DNA of 64,000 nt from an uncultured Gammaproteobacteria bacterium (GCA_947258655.1 CAMYJD010000005.1:1-64000), one strand, 5' to 3'; positions 24,825-35,743 are shown, counted from the first letter of the stretch. Program-made: numbers and translations. Notes: generated by a model from the sequence alone, not told the origin.

Positions 24825-25397
24825 TTAGCATGCCTGCCTGGCATTGATCGCCGGCAGGAAGATCTCGTTGACCAGCAAGGGTTTACCAGACAGATAAAAT
24901 ACCGAACGTCGCCCCCAGATCGCACGCGGTTTGTTACGCAGGCCGCGGGTAGCCTGCCGGTAAAGAAAATTTCCACGCTCGATAGCTGCGACCTCGAGCC
25001 CTCCTCTGCGCATGCTTTTATCCGCAAACAGCACTGCACCGAGCGGTCTCGTGCCCAACAGCGCCAGGCGGCGCACCGGCCCTGTCAGCGTGCTATAGGG
25101 TATTGCGGTACGCGCGAATACCCATGGGACGCCATCACATAACAGCCTGACTTGCCTGATCCGCGCTATGCTCGCTGCGTTCATGCCCAGCCGTCTTCTT
25201 TCACTCGGGGCAGGCCTGGCCCACGCCTCATCAATAACCTGCACCCGGAATTTACCCGGACAACTTGCGAGCAGACGCTGTGTCAACGAATGCGGGTCCA
25301 GCAACCATGATAAGGCGGCTTCAGGAATATCATTGAAATTCAAACGACTATAGGGCTTCCAGGTGGCCTCGGCCGCGTTGCCAGATGCGTACATCAA
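24825..25397 (-). CDS. ubiC: Chorismate pyruvate-lyase
   Basis: UbiC converts chorismate to 4-hydroxybenzoate and pyruvate, the entry to ubiquinone. The 190-residue protein shows the family pattern: an N-terminal WLLDPHSLTQRL segment, the core VRLLCDGVPWVFARTAIPY with the catalytic arginine, LGTRPLGAVLF, and the C-terminal glutamate-containing LLVNEIFLPA. It precedes ubiA on the same strand, so both enzymes are probably made from one transcript. Confidence 0.96.
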   Translation of the reverse strand: MMYASGNAAEATWKPYSRLNFNDIPEAALSWLLDPHSLTQRLLASCPGKFRVQVIDEAWARPAPSERRRLGMNAASIARIRQVRLLCDGVPWVFARTAIPYSTLTGPVRRLALLGTRPLGAVLFADKSMRRGGLEVAAIERGNFLYRQATRGLRNKPRAIWGRRSVFYLSGKPLLVNEIFLPAINARQAC

Positions 25398-25489
25398 TAG
25401 GTCTGTCCAAACAATATATCGAGCACCGCATCATATAGGAAAAAGACGCAGAAAGGTACTTGGCGTCAGTGGGCAAGCGACGACCGCCA

Positions 25490-27604
25490 TCAGACCTTGC
25501 CGTAGTGGATATTCTGACCCAGCCAGCGTTGTACGAGCACAGGTACGACTTGCGGACAGGTATGCAGAAGTTTCTCTGCGACGATATGCACGGATGGCAT
25601 CAATGCCTGATCGCGCACGATATCGGCAATACGCATTTGCACGACACCGGTCTGACGCGTACCCAGCACTTCACCTGGCCCCCTCAGTTCCAGATCGCGC
25701 TGGGCGATGACAAAGCCATCGTTACTGTCACGCATCGCAGCCAGACGCGCGCGCGCCATTTGTGACAGCTTGCCCTGATAGATCAGCACACAACTGCTTT
25801 CCTTGCCTCCCCTGCCGACACGGCCGCGTAACTGGTGCAGCTGCGACAGTCCCAGACGCTCGGCATTTTCGATAATCATCAGATTGGCATTGGGTACGTC
25901 TACGCCGACCTCGATGACCGTGGTCGCGACGAGCAGATCGATCTCGGCGCCCTTGAAAGCAGACATCACTGCTTCCTTTTGCTCCGACTTCAGGCGCCCA
26001 TGCACCAGACCGACGTGCAAATCGGGCAAGGCCTGCTGCAATAATTCTGCGGTATCGGATGCCGCCTGACACTGCAAGGATTCAGACTCCTCGATCAGGG
26101 TACAGACCCAGTAAGCCTGACTGCCCTGGCGGCAGGCGCTCATGACCCGCTGCAGGACCTCGTCACGACGATTGTCCGGGATCACGACTGTAGTGACCGG
26201 TATACGCCCCGGCGGTAATTCGTCGATCACCGATACATCCAGGTCGGCATAGGCGGTCATCGCCAGGGTGCGCGGGATCGGTGTGGCCGTCATAATCAAC
26301 TGGTGGGCAACAGCGCCATCGATACTGCCCTTTTCGCGCAAGGCCAGGCGTTGATGTACACCGAAACGATGCTGCTCATCGATAATGACCAAGGCCAGCC
26401 GGGTAAAACTGACGTCATCCTGAAACAGGGCATGGGTACCGATGACCAATTGCGCCTGCCCACTGGCAATTTGTTCGAGCGCCTGACGGCGTGCCTGCAC
26501 CTTAAGCTTGCCCGACAGCCATACCACCTGTATACCCAGCGGCTCCAGCCAGGCGCGGAAATTCTGCAAATGCTGCTCCGCCAGGATTTCCGTTGGCGCC
26601 ATCAGCGCGACCTGAAAACCCGAATCAATAGCAGCCAACGCTGCAGCGGCGGCGACAATGGTTTTTCCCGAACCGACATCACCCTGGACCAGGCGCATCA
26701 TCGGTACCGTTTGCTGGATGTCACGCAGGATCTCGTCAATGACACGCTGCTGCGCCGTCGTCAGCGTAAACGCTAAATTACCCTGAAAGGCTTCCCAACG
26801 TGGTGGTTGTTGGTGGAGAGCTTGTGCGGTATGGCTCTGCATCCTGATACGCAACTGACGCAGGCTAAGATAATGCGCGAGCAGTTCTTCGAATGCGAGA
26901 CGCTGCTGTGCCGGGTGTTGACCCTGTTGCAGGGCACTGAGTGATATATCGGCCGTCGGTTGATGCAGCACCCTGACCGCGTCGGCCAATGCCGACAAGC
27001 GATACTGCGTGCGTATCTCGTCCGGCAAACATTCACTGAGTGCGTCCGGGTGTTGTAATAATCGCTGTAAGGCCTGCTGTACCAGGTCGCGCATCTTCAG
27101 TTGATGTACGCCCTCGGTGGTCGGATACAAGGGCGTCAGCGTCTCCTCGACGCTGGCCACTTCATCTGCAGACAGGCGCTTGTACTCGGGATGCACCATT
27201 TCCAGGAATTTTTTCCCGGCCCTGACCTCGCCGAAACAACGCAACCGGGTACCCCGGGCCAGAGCCTCTTTCTGCGCATTACTGAAATGAAAAAAACGCA
27301 ACAGCAATGCTCCGGTACCGTCACTGATATGACACAACAACATACGGCGCCTGCCAAAACCGATCTCGGTCAATTCAATCGTACCTTCAACGACAACCTG
27401 CTCGCCCACCCGCAGTGACCCCATTGGTTGCACGCGGGTCCGGTCCTGATAGCGCAAGGGTAGATGGAACAGCAGGTCCTGCACCGAATACAGCCCAATG
27501 CGATTGAGCTTTTGTTCAAGGGCCGGACCCACCCCGTGCAAACTGGTCAGTGCCTGTTCGTTTAACGGAGTTACGTGTCCAGACGAAGGTGTTGGTTCCG
27601 GCAT
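25490..27604 (-). CDS. recG: ATP-dependent DNA helicase RecG
   Basis: This replication-fork remodelling helicase unwinds Holliday junctions and R-loops. The 704-residue length is typical. An N-terminal wedge (OB-fold) domain occupies about residues 55-170. The SF2 motor domain has Walker A GDVGSGKTIVAAA, the RecG-type DEQH box VIIDEQHRFGVHQ, TATPIPRTLAM and the motif VI QLRGRVGRGGKES. The C terminus has the conserved RDLELRGPGEVLGTRQTG. The gene is 21 bp downstream of ridA in a minus-strand line with spoT. Confidence 0.98.
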   Translation of the reverse strand: MPEPTPSSGHVTPLNEQALTSLHGVGPALEQKLNRIGLYSVQDLLFHLPLRYQDRTRVQPMGSLRVGEQVVVEGTIELTEIGFGRRRMLLCHISDGTGALLLRFFHFSNAQKEALARGTRLRCFGEVRAGKKFLEMVHPEYKRLSADEVASVEETLTPLYPTTEGVHQLKMRDLVQQALQRLLQHPDALSECLPDEIRTQYRLSALADAVRVLHQPTADISLSALQQGQHPAQQRLAFEELLAHYLSLRQLRIRMQSHTAQALHQQPPRWEAFQGNLAFTLTTAQQRVIDEILRDIQQTVPMMRLVQGDVGSGKTIVAAAAALAAIDSGFQVALMAPTEILAEQHLQNFRAWLEPLGIQVVWLSGKLKVQARRQALEQIASGQAQLVIGTHALFQDDVSFTRLALVIIDEQHRFGVHQRLALREKGSIDGAVAHQLIMTATPIPRTLAMTAYADLDVSVIDELPPGRIPVTTVVIPDNRRDEVLQRVMSACRQGSQAYWVCTLIEESESLQCQAASDTAELLQQALPDLHVGLVHGRLKSEQKEAVMSAFKGAEIDLLVATTVIEVGVDVPNANLMIIENAERLGLSQLHQLRGRVGRGGKESSCVLIYQGKLSQMARARLAAMRDSNDGFVIAQRDLELRGPGEVLGTRQTGVVQMRIADIVRDQALMPSVHIVAEKLLHTCPQVVPVLVQRWLGQNIHYGKV

Positions 27605-27625
27605 GCTCAGACGGGATCCGGGTTA

Positions 27626-28006
27626 CTACAGTTCCAGCACTGCATCCATCTCGACTGCGGCGCCTTTTGGCAATGCCGCAACACCAATCGCGGCACGTGC
27701 GGGATAGGGTTGGACGAAATATTCAGCCATAATCTCATTAACAACCGGAAAATTGCCCAGATCGGTCAGAAAGACATTCAGTTTGGCGACATCCGCCAGA
27801 CTACCTCCCGCTGCCGCCGCCACCGCATCGAGGTTGTCGAACACGCGCCTGATCTGCGCGCCGATATCACCCTCGACCAGTTCCATCGTTTCCGGCACCA
27901 GCGGTATCTGCCCCGACATATACACCGTAGAGTTGACCTTGACCGCCTGCGAATAAGTACCGATGGCCTGTGGCGCCTTGTCGGTACTGATAATCTCACG
28001 TGACAT
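27626..28006 (-). CDS. ridA: RidA family enamine/imine deaminase
   Basis: RidA hydrolyses reactive 2-aminoacrylate and other enamines formed by PLP enzymes. The 126-residue length and motif set match: [17 protein letters not shown], the VFLTDLGNF strand, and the signature [20 protein letters not shown] with the substrate-binding arginine. It lies between spoT and recG on the same strand, a common gammaproteobacterial order. Confidence 0.97.
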   Translation of the reverse strand: MSREIISTDKAPQAIGTYSQAVKVNSTVYMSGQIPLVPETMELVEGDIGAQIRRVFDNLDAVAAAAGGSLADVAKLNVFLTDLGNFPVVNEIMAEYFVQPYPARAAIGVAALPKGAAVEMDAVLEL

Positions 28007-28060
28007 TATTTTTTCCTTTATTACTCATATAAAATATAAATAAGGTTTTTCTCATTCCAC

Positions 28061-28095
28061 TTTTATCTTGTATCTTTTATCTTTTATCTTTTATC
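28061..28095. repeat. Heptanucleotide tandem repeat between ridA and spoT
   Basis: Five contiguous 7-mers, TTTTATC with one TTGTATC variant, run from 28061 to 28095 in the gap between spoT and ridA. Read on the minus strand the unit is GATAAAA, close to the GATAAAAG octamers next to the repeat at 16491. Number variation by slippage could change the spacing between the two genes. Confidence 0.8.
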
Positions 28096-28111
28096 TTTTC
28101 CCTGATCTTAA

Positions 28112-30244
28112 TCAACTCTTCTTCCGACTGATACGCATAACATTATTGACACCCTTGGCGCGACGCATAATATTCGCCAGGTGATCACGGTTATTGACGG
28201 TCAGGGTAAAATTAATCCTGGTAGTCATACCATCACGTTCCTCGATATCGACATTCTCGATATTGGAATCCATATCGGAGATAATCGCAGCCAACGTTGC
28301 CAACACGCCGCGCTGATTAGCCACATCCACGCGCATCTCGGCCACAAAGTCACCCTTGATATCAGCGGACCATTCGACATCGATCCACTTTTCCGGGAGC
28401 TTGCGATAGTCGGCGATATTATTGCAATGCTGGGTATGGACAACGATGCCGCGTCCGGCACTGACAAAACCGACAATAGGATCACCCGGGATCGGATGAC
28501 AACACTTGGCAAAACTGACGACCATGCCCTCGGTACCCTTGATCACCAGCGGTTGCGTCTGCTCCTCGGCCTGACCATCGCTAACCAATAACTGGCGCGC
28601 GACCAGCATAGCAAGGCGCCCACCCAGGCCGATATCCTCGAACAGTGAATCCAGGTCTGCCAGATTACTAATCTTGAGCAGGTCATTCATCTGTTCTGCC
28701 GACACATGGGCGAGTGAAGAGCCCAGACCGATCAATGCCTTGTCTAGCATGCGCTTGCCGAGTTCAATGGCATCCTCGCGCTGCAGTTGCTTCAGGTAAT
28801 GACGAATGTTGGTACGCGCCTTGGCGGTAACAACAAAACTCAGCCAGGAAGGATTGGGATTGGCGCCACTGGCGGTAATGACCTCGACGGTCTGGCCGTT
28901 ATAAAGCTGCGTACGTAATGGCACCAGGCGCCGATCCACGCGTGCCGCAACACAGGTATTTCCGATATCAGAGTGCACGGCATAGGCAAAGTCGACCACC
29001 GATGCTCCGCGTGGCATCTCCATGATTTCACCACGTGGCGTAAACACATAGACCTCGTCCGGGAACAGGTCGATCTTGACGTTCTCGATGAATTCGAGCG
29101 AATTACCGGCGTTTTTCTGCAGCTCCAGCAGGTTGCGCAGCCACTCGCGCGCGCGCGTACCGGAATGCGAGTTATTCTCACCAGTCTTGTATAGCCAGTG
29201 CGCCGCCACGCCGGACTCGGCCACTTCGTCCATGTCCTGAGTGCGTATCTGTACTTCTATCGGCACGCCATAAGGCCCGAATAACACGGTATGCAGGGAC
29301 TGGTAACCATTCGCCTTGGGGATGGCAATGTAGTCCTTGAACTTCCCCGGCACTGGCTTGTACAGGCTATGCATGACACCGAGCACACGGTAACACTGGT
29401 CAACGGAATCAACAACGATACGAAAGGCATACATATCGAACACCTCTCGAAATGACAGGCCCTTGTTGACCATCTTGTTATAGATGCTGTACAGATGTTT
29501 TTCGCGCCCGATCACGTCGCCATTCAGGTTTTCCTGACGCAGGCGACGCTTAATCGAAGTCTCGATCTTGTTGAGGATTTCCTTGCGATTTCCGCGCGCC
29601 TTGATAACGGCTTCCTTCAGTACCCGGTATCGCTGCGGATACAATGCCGCCAGGCCCAGGTCTTCGAGTTCGAGCCTGACCTTGTTCATACCCAGACGAG
29701 TGGCTATCGGCGCATAGATCTCCAGGGTCTCGCGGGCAATGCGACGGCGCTTGTCGGGGCGCATGACCCCAAGGGTTCGCATATTATGCAGGCGATCGGC
29801 GAGCTTGATCATGATGACGCGGATATCCTTGACCATCGCCAGCATCATCTTGCGGAAATTCTCTGCCTGGGCCTCGGCCTTGGAGGCGAAGTCCATTTGC
29901 GTGATCTTGCTGACACCGTCGACCAGTTCAGCCACTTCGCTGCTGAATTCTGTCGCTATCTGCTCCTTGGCGGTGGGGGTGTCTTCGATAACATCATGCA
30001 GAATGGCGGCGATAATGCCTTGATAATCCATGCGCATCTGGGCAAGGATTCTGGCCACAGCCAGCGGATGGGTGATATAGGGCTCACCGGACATGCGCTG
30101 TTGACCTTCGTGTGCCTCGGCACCGAATAAGTAGGCACGGTAAACATGGCGGACCTGTTCGGGCTCAAGATAACCCTCCAGCAACTCACTCAGATGACTG
30201 ACTCTGAATATTTCATCCTGCGCTGGTAAGGTATCTACACTCAA
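28112..30244 (-). CDS. spoT: Bifunctional (p)ppGpp synthetase/hydrolase SpoT
   Basis: This is the 710-residue stringent-response enzyme. The hydrolase domain has an intact HD motif (AAILHDVIEDT), so degradation of (p)ppGpp is expected. The synthetase domain includes KHLYSIYNKM and MYAFRIVV. A TGS domain around residues 400-460 (FTPRGEIMEMPRGASVVDFAYAVHSDIGN) and a C-terminal ACT domain follow. It is SpoT rather than RelA because the HD residues are present and because of the neighbouring rpoZ and gmk genes. Confidence 0.97.
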   Translation of the reverse strand: MSVDTLPAQDEIFRVSHLSELLEGYLEPEQVRHVYRAYLFGAEAHEGQQRMSGEPYITHPLAVARILAQMRMDYQGIIAAILHDVIEDTPTAKEQIATEFSSEVAELVDGVSKITQMDFASKAEAQAENFRKMMLAMVKDIRVIMIKLADRLHNMRTLGVMRPDKRRRIARETLEIYAPIATRLGMNKVRLELEDLGLAALYPQRYRVLKEAVIKARGNRKEILNKIETSIKRRLRQENLNGDVIGREKHLYSIYNKMVNKGLSFREVFDMYAFRIVVDSVDQCYRVLGVMHSLYKPVPGKFKDYIAIPKANGYQSLHTVLFGPYGVPIEVQIRTQDMDEVAESGVAAHWLYKTGENNSHSGTRAREWLRNLLELQKNAGNSLEFIENVKIDLFPDEVYVFTPRGEIMEMPRGASVVDFAYAVHSDIGNTCVAARVDRRLVPLRTQLYNGQTVEVITASGANPNPSWLSFVVTAKARTNIRHYLKQLQREDAIELGKRMLDKALIGLGSSLAHVSAEQMNDLLKISNLADLDSLFEDIGLGGRLAMLVARQLLVSDGQAEEQTQPLVIKGTEGMVVSFAKCCHPIPGDPIVGFVSAGRGIVVHTQHCNNIADYRKLPEKWIDVEWSADIKGDFVAEMRVDVANQRGVLATLAAIISDMDSNIENVDIEERDGMTTRINFTLTVNNRDHLANIMRRAKGVNNVMRISRKKS

Positions 30245-30306
30245 GCCTGCTCACACTCACAGTATCTGTCCGCCAGGCTACCCGTGTGGGCAGCCATAAC
30301 AGGAAT

Positions 30307-30645
30307 TTATTCAGCCGCTGTATCCGGGCCCTCGACATTGCTGTCGCTAGCGGCTGCAGGCAGGGCCTGGGACAACTCATCGACGACTTCCTGCATCCTC
30401 GCCTCGGAAATCTCAAACGCTTCTTCAGCACTTTCCTGCTTGCTCAGGTCTTCATCCAGTATGGATGCATCGACATGGGCTTCGGCAATTTCGCGCAGCG
30501 CCATAACCGTGGGCTTGTCATTTTCCCACGGCAGGTGGGGCTCTGCGCCGTTACTTAATTGTCGTGCACGCTTTGCAGCGACCAGCACCAGCTGGAAACG
30601 GGTATCAACTTTACTAAGGCAATCTTCTACCGTGACTCGGGCCAT
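30307..30645 (-). CDS. rpoZ: RNA polymerase omega subunit
   Basis: The omega subunit helps fold and assemble the beta-prime subunit and forms part of a ppGpp site. The N terminus [20 protein letters not shown] and the RARQLSNG segment are canonical. The 112-residue length, with an acidic non-conserved C-terminal half ([13 protein letters not shown]), is slightly above the usual 80-90. It lies directly upstream of spoT and downstream of gmk, the standard order. Confidence 0.97.
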   Translation of the reverse strand: MARVTVEDCLSKVDTRFQLVLVAAKRARQLSNGAEPHLPWENDKPTVMALREIAEAHVDASILDEDLSKQESAEEAFEISEARMQEVVDELSQALPAAASDSNVEGPDTAAE

Positions 30646-30781
30646 GGTTATACTCCAGATATAAAAAATAATTCGCTAACGGGTCCTGTCGGGTTATTGA
30701 TCCTGCATATGCCCGGTATCACCGTCCAGGGGATTAACCCAAATGATTCAACAGACGAGCATTTTATAAGGTATCTGCTAT

Positions 30782-31549
<768 letters not shown>

Positions 31550-32416
31550 TCATTCAATATTCTGTATCTGTTCGCGCATCTGCTCGATCAACACCTTCAG
31601 GTCAACGGATGCCCCGGTTGATTCAAGTGCCACGGATTTCGAACCGAGGGTATTGGCCTCGCGATTCAGCTCCTGCATCAGGAAGTCCAGGCGCCGTCCG
31701 ACTGGCTCATTCCTGTCGAGCACACCAAGCACCTCGCCAACATGGGTATGTAACCGGTCCAGCTCCTCGTCCACATCCATTTTCTGCAATTGCAACACCA
31801 GCTCCTGCTCCACACGCGCAGCATCGACGTCGATATCAATGTCCTGCAAACGGCTGTACAGGCGCTCACGCAGTCTGGCGCGAATAGCGGGGAGACGTGT
31901 GCGCATATCGTCGACGATAGCACTGATGGCACTGCAGCGGGCCTGCACGATGGTCTTCATGCTTTGCCCCTCGCGTGCACGATTGTCGACCAATTGCGCC
32001 AGCGCCTGCTGCAGTAATTGCATAGCCAACACCTTGATAGGCTCCAGATCGGATTCGACCTCCTCGACGACACCGGGCCAACGCAACAGATCCATTGCCC
32101 GCAGGCTACTGGAATCATTGGTCATTTCCTTGGCCTGGCGGTGCAACTGCAGAAATCGCTCGGCCTGCTCGGCATTCATTCGGGTTTCGCACAGGGCGCC
32201 CGGGTGGCGACTGAAACGCAAACTGCATTCTACCTTGCCACGGCTCAGATACTGGCCAATCTGTTCCCGTACTGTAGTTTCGAGCATACGCAACTCTTCC
32301 GGCAACCTGAGGCCGAGTTCCAGGTAACGGTGATTCAGCGACCTGAGCTCCCAGACCAGGCTGCCCCAAGGCTGCTGGCTATCCATGCGGGCGAAGCCCG
32401 TCATACTCTTTATCAT
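31550..32416 (-). CDS. yicC: YicC-family endoribonuclease
   Basis: YicC proteins are ring-forming endoribonucleases implicated in RNA turnover. At 288 residues it begins with the invariant MIKSMTGFARM. It has the central helical region with long charged helices and ends in the conserved C-terminal pattern DRNEPVGRRLDFLMQELNREANTLGSKS. It is adjacent to gmk on the same strand and faces the kinase gene in divergent orientation. Confidence 0.96.
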   Translation of the reverse strand: MIKSMTGFARMDSQQPWGSLVWELRSLNHRYLELGLRLPEELRMLETTVREQIGQYLSRGKVECSLRFSRHPGALCETRMNAEQAERFLQLHRQAKEMTNDSSSLRAMDLLRWPGVVEEVESDLEPIKVLAMQLLQQALAQLVDNRAREGQSMKTIVQARCSAISAIVDDMRTRLPAIRARLRERLYSRLQDIDIDVDAARVEQELVLQLQKMDVDEELDRLHTHVGEVLGVLDRNEPVGRRLDFLMQELNREANTLGSKSVALESTGASVDLKVLIEQMREQIQNIE

Positions 32417-32527
32417 ATCAAGTTACCCTTCAACTGGACGATATATAGATCCAACTACATTGATTTTAATAGAAAATAGGGCCATATAGAAGTGTCACCG
32501 TCGACGTTTCAGTGATAGCACGCATAT

Positions 32528-33469
32528 ATGACAGGCCAGAACAAACAATTACCTGCCGGCACGGTGCTGGAAAATTTCCGTATCCAGCGTACGCTGGGTG
32601 GCGGTGGCTTCAGTATCGTATATCTGGCTGAAGAGCTCGATAGCGGGCGCAAATTTGTCATCAAGGAATATTTACCCTCGCGCCTGGCAACACGCGCCTC
32701 TGACAGAAGCGTCATGCCCCTTGCCGACAACACCGTCGTTGCCTTCCAGAAGGGGCGCATGATGTTCTTCCAGGAGGCCAGCACGCTGGCCACATTGCAG
32801 CATGACAATATCGTCAATGTACGCAGTTTTTTCCGCGCCAACAATACCGTCTATATGGCGCTGTACTACGATGCCGGAGTTGATCTGCAGAATTATATCA
32901 CCAGGCATAACGGCACACTGAGCGAGAAATTCATCCTGACCGTGTTTCCTCCGCTGATCGATGCACTGCAGATGATCCATGAAAAAGGCTATCTACACCT
33001 GGATATCAAACCCGGCAATATCCATATCCGCAGTGGCGGCAGGCCATTGTTACTGGATTTCGGCGCCATCCACCAGCGCCAGCTGAGCCGCCAGAACCAG
33101 GTAGGACACGTCAGCTCACTGGGGTACTCGCCCATCGAACAATACAATCGCAATGGTTACATGGGCCCGTGGACAGACATTTATGCACTCGGGGCGACGC
33201 TGTACACGTGCATGAACGGAAAACCTCCGCCGGCCGCCAACAAACGCCATGAAAGTGATACAATGCGTCCGGCCGTCAACGCATTTCGCAAACAGTATTC
33301 AAAAAATCTACTCAAGGCAGTAGACTGGGCGCTTGAAGTTGACCCTGAATTACGCCCGCAAAGCCTGGAAGACTTTCAGCAGGCATTACAACCAGTAGAA
33401 AGTAAAGATAAATCAATGACAGCAAGCATATGGGACCGGATTAACCCACGACTAAGCCGGACACGATAA
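32528..33469 (+). CDS. Serine/threonine protein kinase (PknB/Stk type)
   Basis: A 313-residue soluble Hanks-type kinase. It has the glycine-rich loop LGGGGFSIVYLAEE, catalytic lysine in FVIKEYLPSRLA, the catalytic loop HLDIKPGNIHI (with Leu in place of the Arg of HRD), LLDFGAI for DFG and the activation-segment end SLGYSPIEQY. No membrane helix or PASTA domain is present. Four bases separate it from a PP2C phosphatase gene, so the two form a reversible phosphorylation pair. The Arg-to-Leu change suggests activation-loop phosphorylation is not essential. Its targets are unknown. Confidence 0.94.
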   Translation: MTGQNKQLPAGTVLENFRIQRTLGGGGFSIVYLAEELDSGRKFVIKEYLPSRLATRASDRSVMPLADNTVVAFQKGRMMFFQEASTLATLQHDNIVNVRSFFRANNTVYMALYYDAGVDLQNYITRHNGTLSEKFILTVFPPLIDALQMIHEKGYLHLDIKPGNIHIRSGGRPLLLDFGAIHQRQLSRQNQVGHVSSLGYSPIEQYNRNGYMGPWTDIYALGATLYTCMNGKPPPAANKRHESDTMRPAVNAFRKQYSKNLLKAVDWALEVDPELRPQSLEDFQQALQPVESKDKSMTASIWDRINPRLSRTR

Positions 33470-33473
33470 CTAC

Positions 33474-34238
33474 ATGATTCAATACGATAAAGGCGTGGCC
33501 AGCCGAGTTGGCAACCGGGCCATGAACCAGGATCGCGGATGTATCATTGAGCATGATCAAAGCCTGCTGATTTTCGTCGCCGACGGCATGGGCGGGCACC
33601 AGGGTGGCGAGATAGCAGCCCAGGAAGCGATGAATTGTTTTGTTGACAACCTGAAAAGGCAACAGACGCCGATAGAAGACCCGGCCGGTTTCCTCGAAAT
33701 GAGTATGCTCGAGTCACACAGAAACATCGCCCACCTCGGCGATACCGAGGATCCGCCCTTTTACCCGCGCACGACCTGTGTCGCCTGCCTGATACAACAA
33801 AACCAGGCCTGGTGGATTCATCTGGGTGACAGCCGTCTGTATTTACTCCGCGATGGCAATATCCTCGATCGCACTCGTGACCACACCTATATCGAGGAAC
33901 TCTATCAGAACGAGGTCATTACCGAAGAGGAAATGCTGACCCACCCGATGCGCAATTATGTAACCTACTGTTTGGGTGGTCCGAATGATATGCCGCCGGT
34001 CAGCCGCGGTCATTATGATACCTTACAGGCGGGCGATATGATCATGCTGTGCAGCGATGGACTATGGGGTGCAATCAATGTGGAAGACATCGCGAAATTA
34101 AATGGTATCGCCATGGATACCGCAGTCAACCGTATGGCCGAGGAGGCCGAACGTAATTGTCACCCGCACAGCGATAATGTCACCCTCGTTGGTATCAGGA
34201 TACTCGAGGCCGATGGCGTGGCAGATGCCAATCCATAG
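33474..34238 (+). CDS. PP2C-family Ser/Thr phosphatase
   Basis: This 254-residue metal-dependent phosphatase reverses phosphorylation by the upstream kinase. Motifs: RVGNRAMNQDRG near the N terminus, the metal-binding VADGMGGHQGGEIAA, WWIHLGDSRLYLL, SDGLWGAI and the final DNVTLVGI. All metal-coordinating aspartates are visible. There is no membrane segment. It is cotranscribed with the kinase and lies between yicC and rph, a position likely shared with other gammaproteobacteria. Confidence 0.95.
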   Translation: MIQYDKGVASRVGNRAMNQDRGCIIEHDQSLLIFVADGMGGHQGGEIAAQEAMNCFVDNLKRQQTPIEDPAGFLEMSMLESHRNIAHLGDTEDPPFYPRTTCVACLIQQNQAWWIHLGDSRLYLLRDGNILDRTRDHTYIEELYQNEVITEEEMLTHPMRNYVTYCLGGPNDMPPVSRGHYDTLQAGDMIMLCSDGLWGAINVEDIAKLNGIAMDTAVNRMAEEAERNCHPHSDNVTLVGIRILEADGVADANP

Positions 34239-34317
34239 CGGACGCGCACATCCCCACAAGCAGGATTGTGTATAGTCCCTAATTTAATAAGTGCTTTTTA
34301 GCCGGCACTCGAACCGT

Positions 34318-34323
34318 TATAAT
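34318..34323 (+). promoter_or_regulatory. Possible -10 box (TATAAT) of the rph-rdgB-trhP group
   Basis: A perfect TATAAT stands 51 bases before the rph ATG. The -35 candidate 17 bases upstream (TTTTTA) is poor, so the promoter call rests on the -10 and its position. The stretch 34239-34373 has no other feature. Confidence 0.45.
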
Positions 34324-34373
34324 CGCACTCCCTTAACCTCTTATTAACCGCACAACCAAGAAGGAATACCCTT

Positions 34374-35090
34374 ATGCGACCCAGTGGACGTGCCCAGGAT
34401 CAGATGCGAGAGATCCGCATTACACGCAATTTTACTAAACATGCCGAAGGCTCGGTCCTGGTTGAGTTTGGTGACACCAAAGTCATTTGTACCGCATCGA
34501 TCGAGGAACGCGTACCGGGTTTCCTGCGTGGACAGGGACAGGGCTGGGTCACGGCCGAGTATGGCATGCTGCCGCGCTCAACCGGTTCGCGCATGGGCCG
34601 TGAAGCCGCACGCGGCAAACAAGGTGGTCGGACCATGGAAATCCAGCGCCTGATCGGGCGTTCCCTGCGTGCCGTGATAGATCTCGCGGCATTGGGCGAG
34701 CGCAGTATTGCGATCGACTGCGATGTCATCCAGGCCGATGGCGGTACGCGTACCGCCTCGATTACTGGTGGCTATGTCGCGCTGGCCGATGCAATTCAGC
34801 ACCTGGTAGACAGGAAACTGTTGAAAACAAGCCCGCTGCTGGGCCAGGTCGCCTCGGTTTCGGTCGGTATCTATAATGACCTGCCGGTTCTGGATCTCGA
34901 TTACAGCGAGGATTCCAATGCCGAGACCGACATGAACGTCGTCATGAACGATCTCGGTCAGTTTATCGAGGTCCAGGGCACGGCCGAAGGTCATGCCTTT
35001 AGCCAGGAGGAACTGAATACGATGCTCGATTATGCTAGAAAAGGTATTGTCGAACTGATCCAGCACCAGAAAGAGGCCTTACAGGCCTGA
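34374..35090 (+). CDS. rph: Ribonuclease PH
   Basis: RNase PH is a phosphorolytic 3'-5' exoribonuclease that trims tRNA 3' ends and degrades rRNA. The sequence is canonical over 238 residues: [52 protein letters not shown], and [24 protein letters not shown] precedes the ATG. It is followed after 59 bases by rdgB, the usual partner. Confidence 0.98.
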   Translation: MRPSGRAQDQMREIRITRNFTKHAEGSVLVEFGDTKVICTASIEERVPGFLRGQGQGWVTAEYGMLPRSTGSRMGREAARGKQGGRTMEIQRLIGRSLRAVIDLAALGERSIAIDCDVIQADGGTRTASITGGYVALADAIQHLVDRKLLKTSPLLGQVASVSVGIYNDLPVLDLDYSEDSNAETDMNVVMNDLGQFIEVQGTAEGHAFSQEELNTMLDYARKGIVELIQHQKEALQA

Positions 35091-35149
35091 TTGCCACACA
35101 CTGCGGGTGCCATAGCGCCGTTATTGCGATATTATTTTATACTATAGTT

Positions 35150-35743
35150 ATGAAAAAAATTGTCTTGGCCAGTAATAATGCCGGCAAGGTACGTGAGTTC
35201 AACCAGCTGCTGGCCGGTCTCGATTACGAGGTCGTGCCCCAGGCCGAGCTGGGCGTGGAGGAAATAGAGGAAACCGGACTCAGTTTCGTCGAGAATGCAA
35301 TCCTGAAGGCCAGAAATGCAGCACAACATACCGGCCTGGCAGCGATTGCCGATGATTCGGGTATCGAGGTGGACGCCCTTAATGGCTCTCCCGGTATCTA
35401 TTCCGCCCGCTATGCCGGCGACGGCGCCAGCGATAAGGACAATGTGCGCAAACTGTTACAGGTACTGCAGGGCGTGGACGAAAAGCAACGCCGTGCACGT
35501 TTCCAGTGCTTGCTCGTTTATATGCGCCATGCGTTGGACCCTACGCCACTGATCTGCCAGGGTACCTGGGAAGGCCGGATCCTACATGAGCCTCGCGGTG
35601 ACAGCGGTTTCGGTTATGATCCACTATTCTATGTTGTCGAGGAAAACTGCTCGGCGGCCGAATTGGCGCCAGCCACCAAGAACCGCCTCAGCCATCGTGG
35701 CCAGGCATTACAGAAACTCGTGCACGCACTGCAATCATCATGA
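35150..35743 (+). CDS. rdgB: XTP/dITP diphosphatase
   Basis: RdgB (Ham1) hydrolyses non-canonical purine nucleotides such as dITP and XTP to keep them out of DNA and RNA. The motif set is complete: KIVLASNNAGKVREF, ADDSGIEVDALNGSPGIYSARYAG, GDSGFGYDPLFYV and LSHRGQALQKL, in 197 residues. It overlaps the next gene as ATGA. Confidence 0.98.
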   Translation: MKKIVLASNNAGKVREFNQLLAGLDYEVVPQAELGVEEIEETGLSFVENAILKARNAAQHTGLAAIADDSGIEVDALNGSPGIYSARYAGDGASDKDNVRKLLQVLQGVDEKQRRARFQCLLVYMRHALDPTPLICQGTWEGRILHEPRGDSGFGYDPLFYVVEENCSAAELAPATKNRLSHRGQALQKLVHALQSS

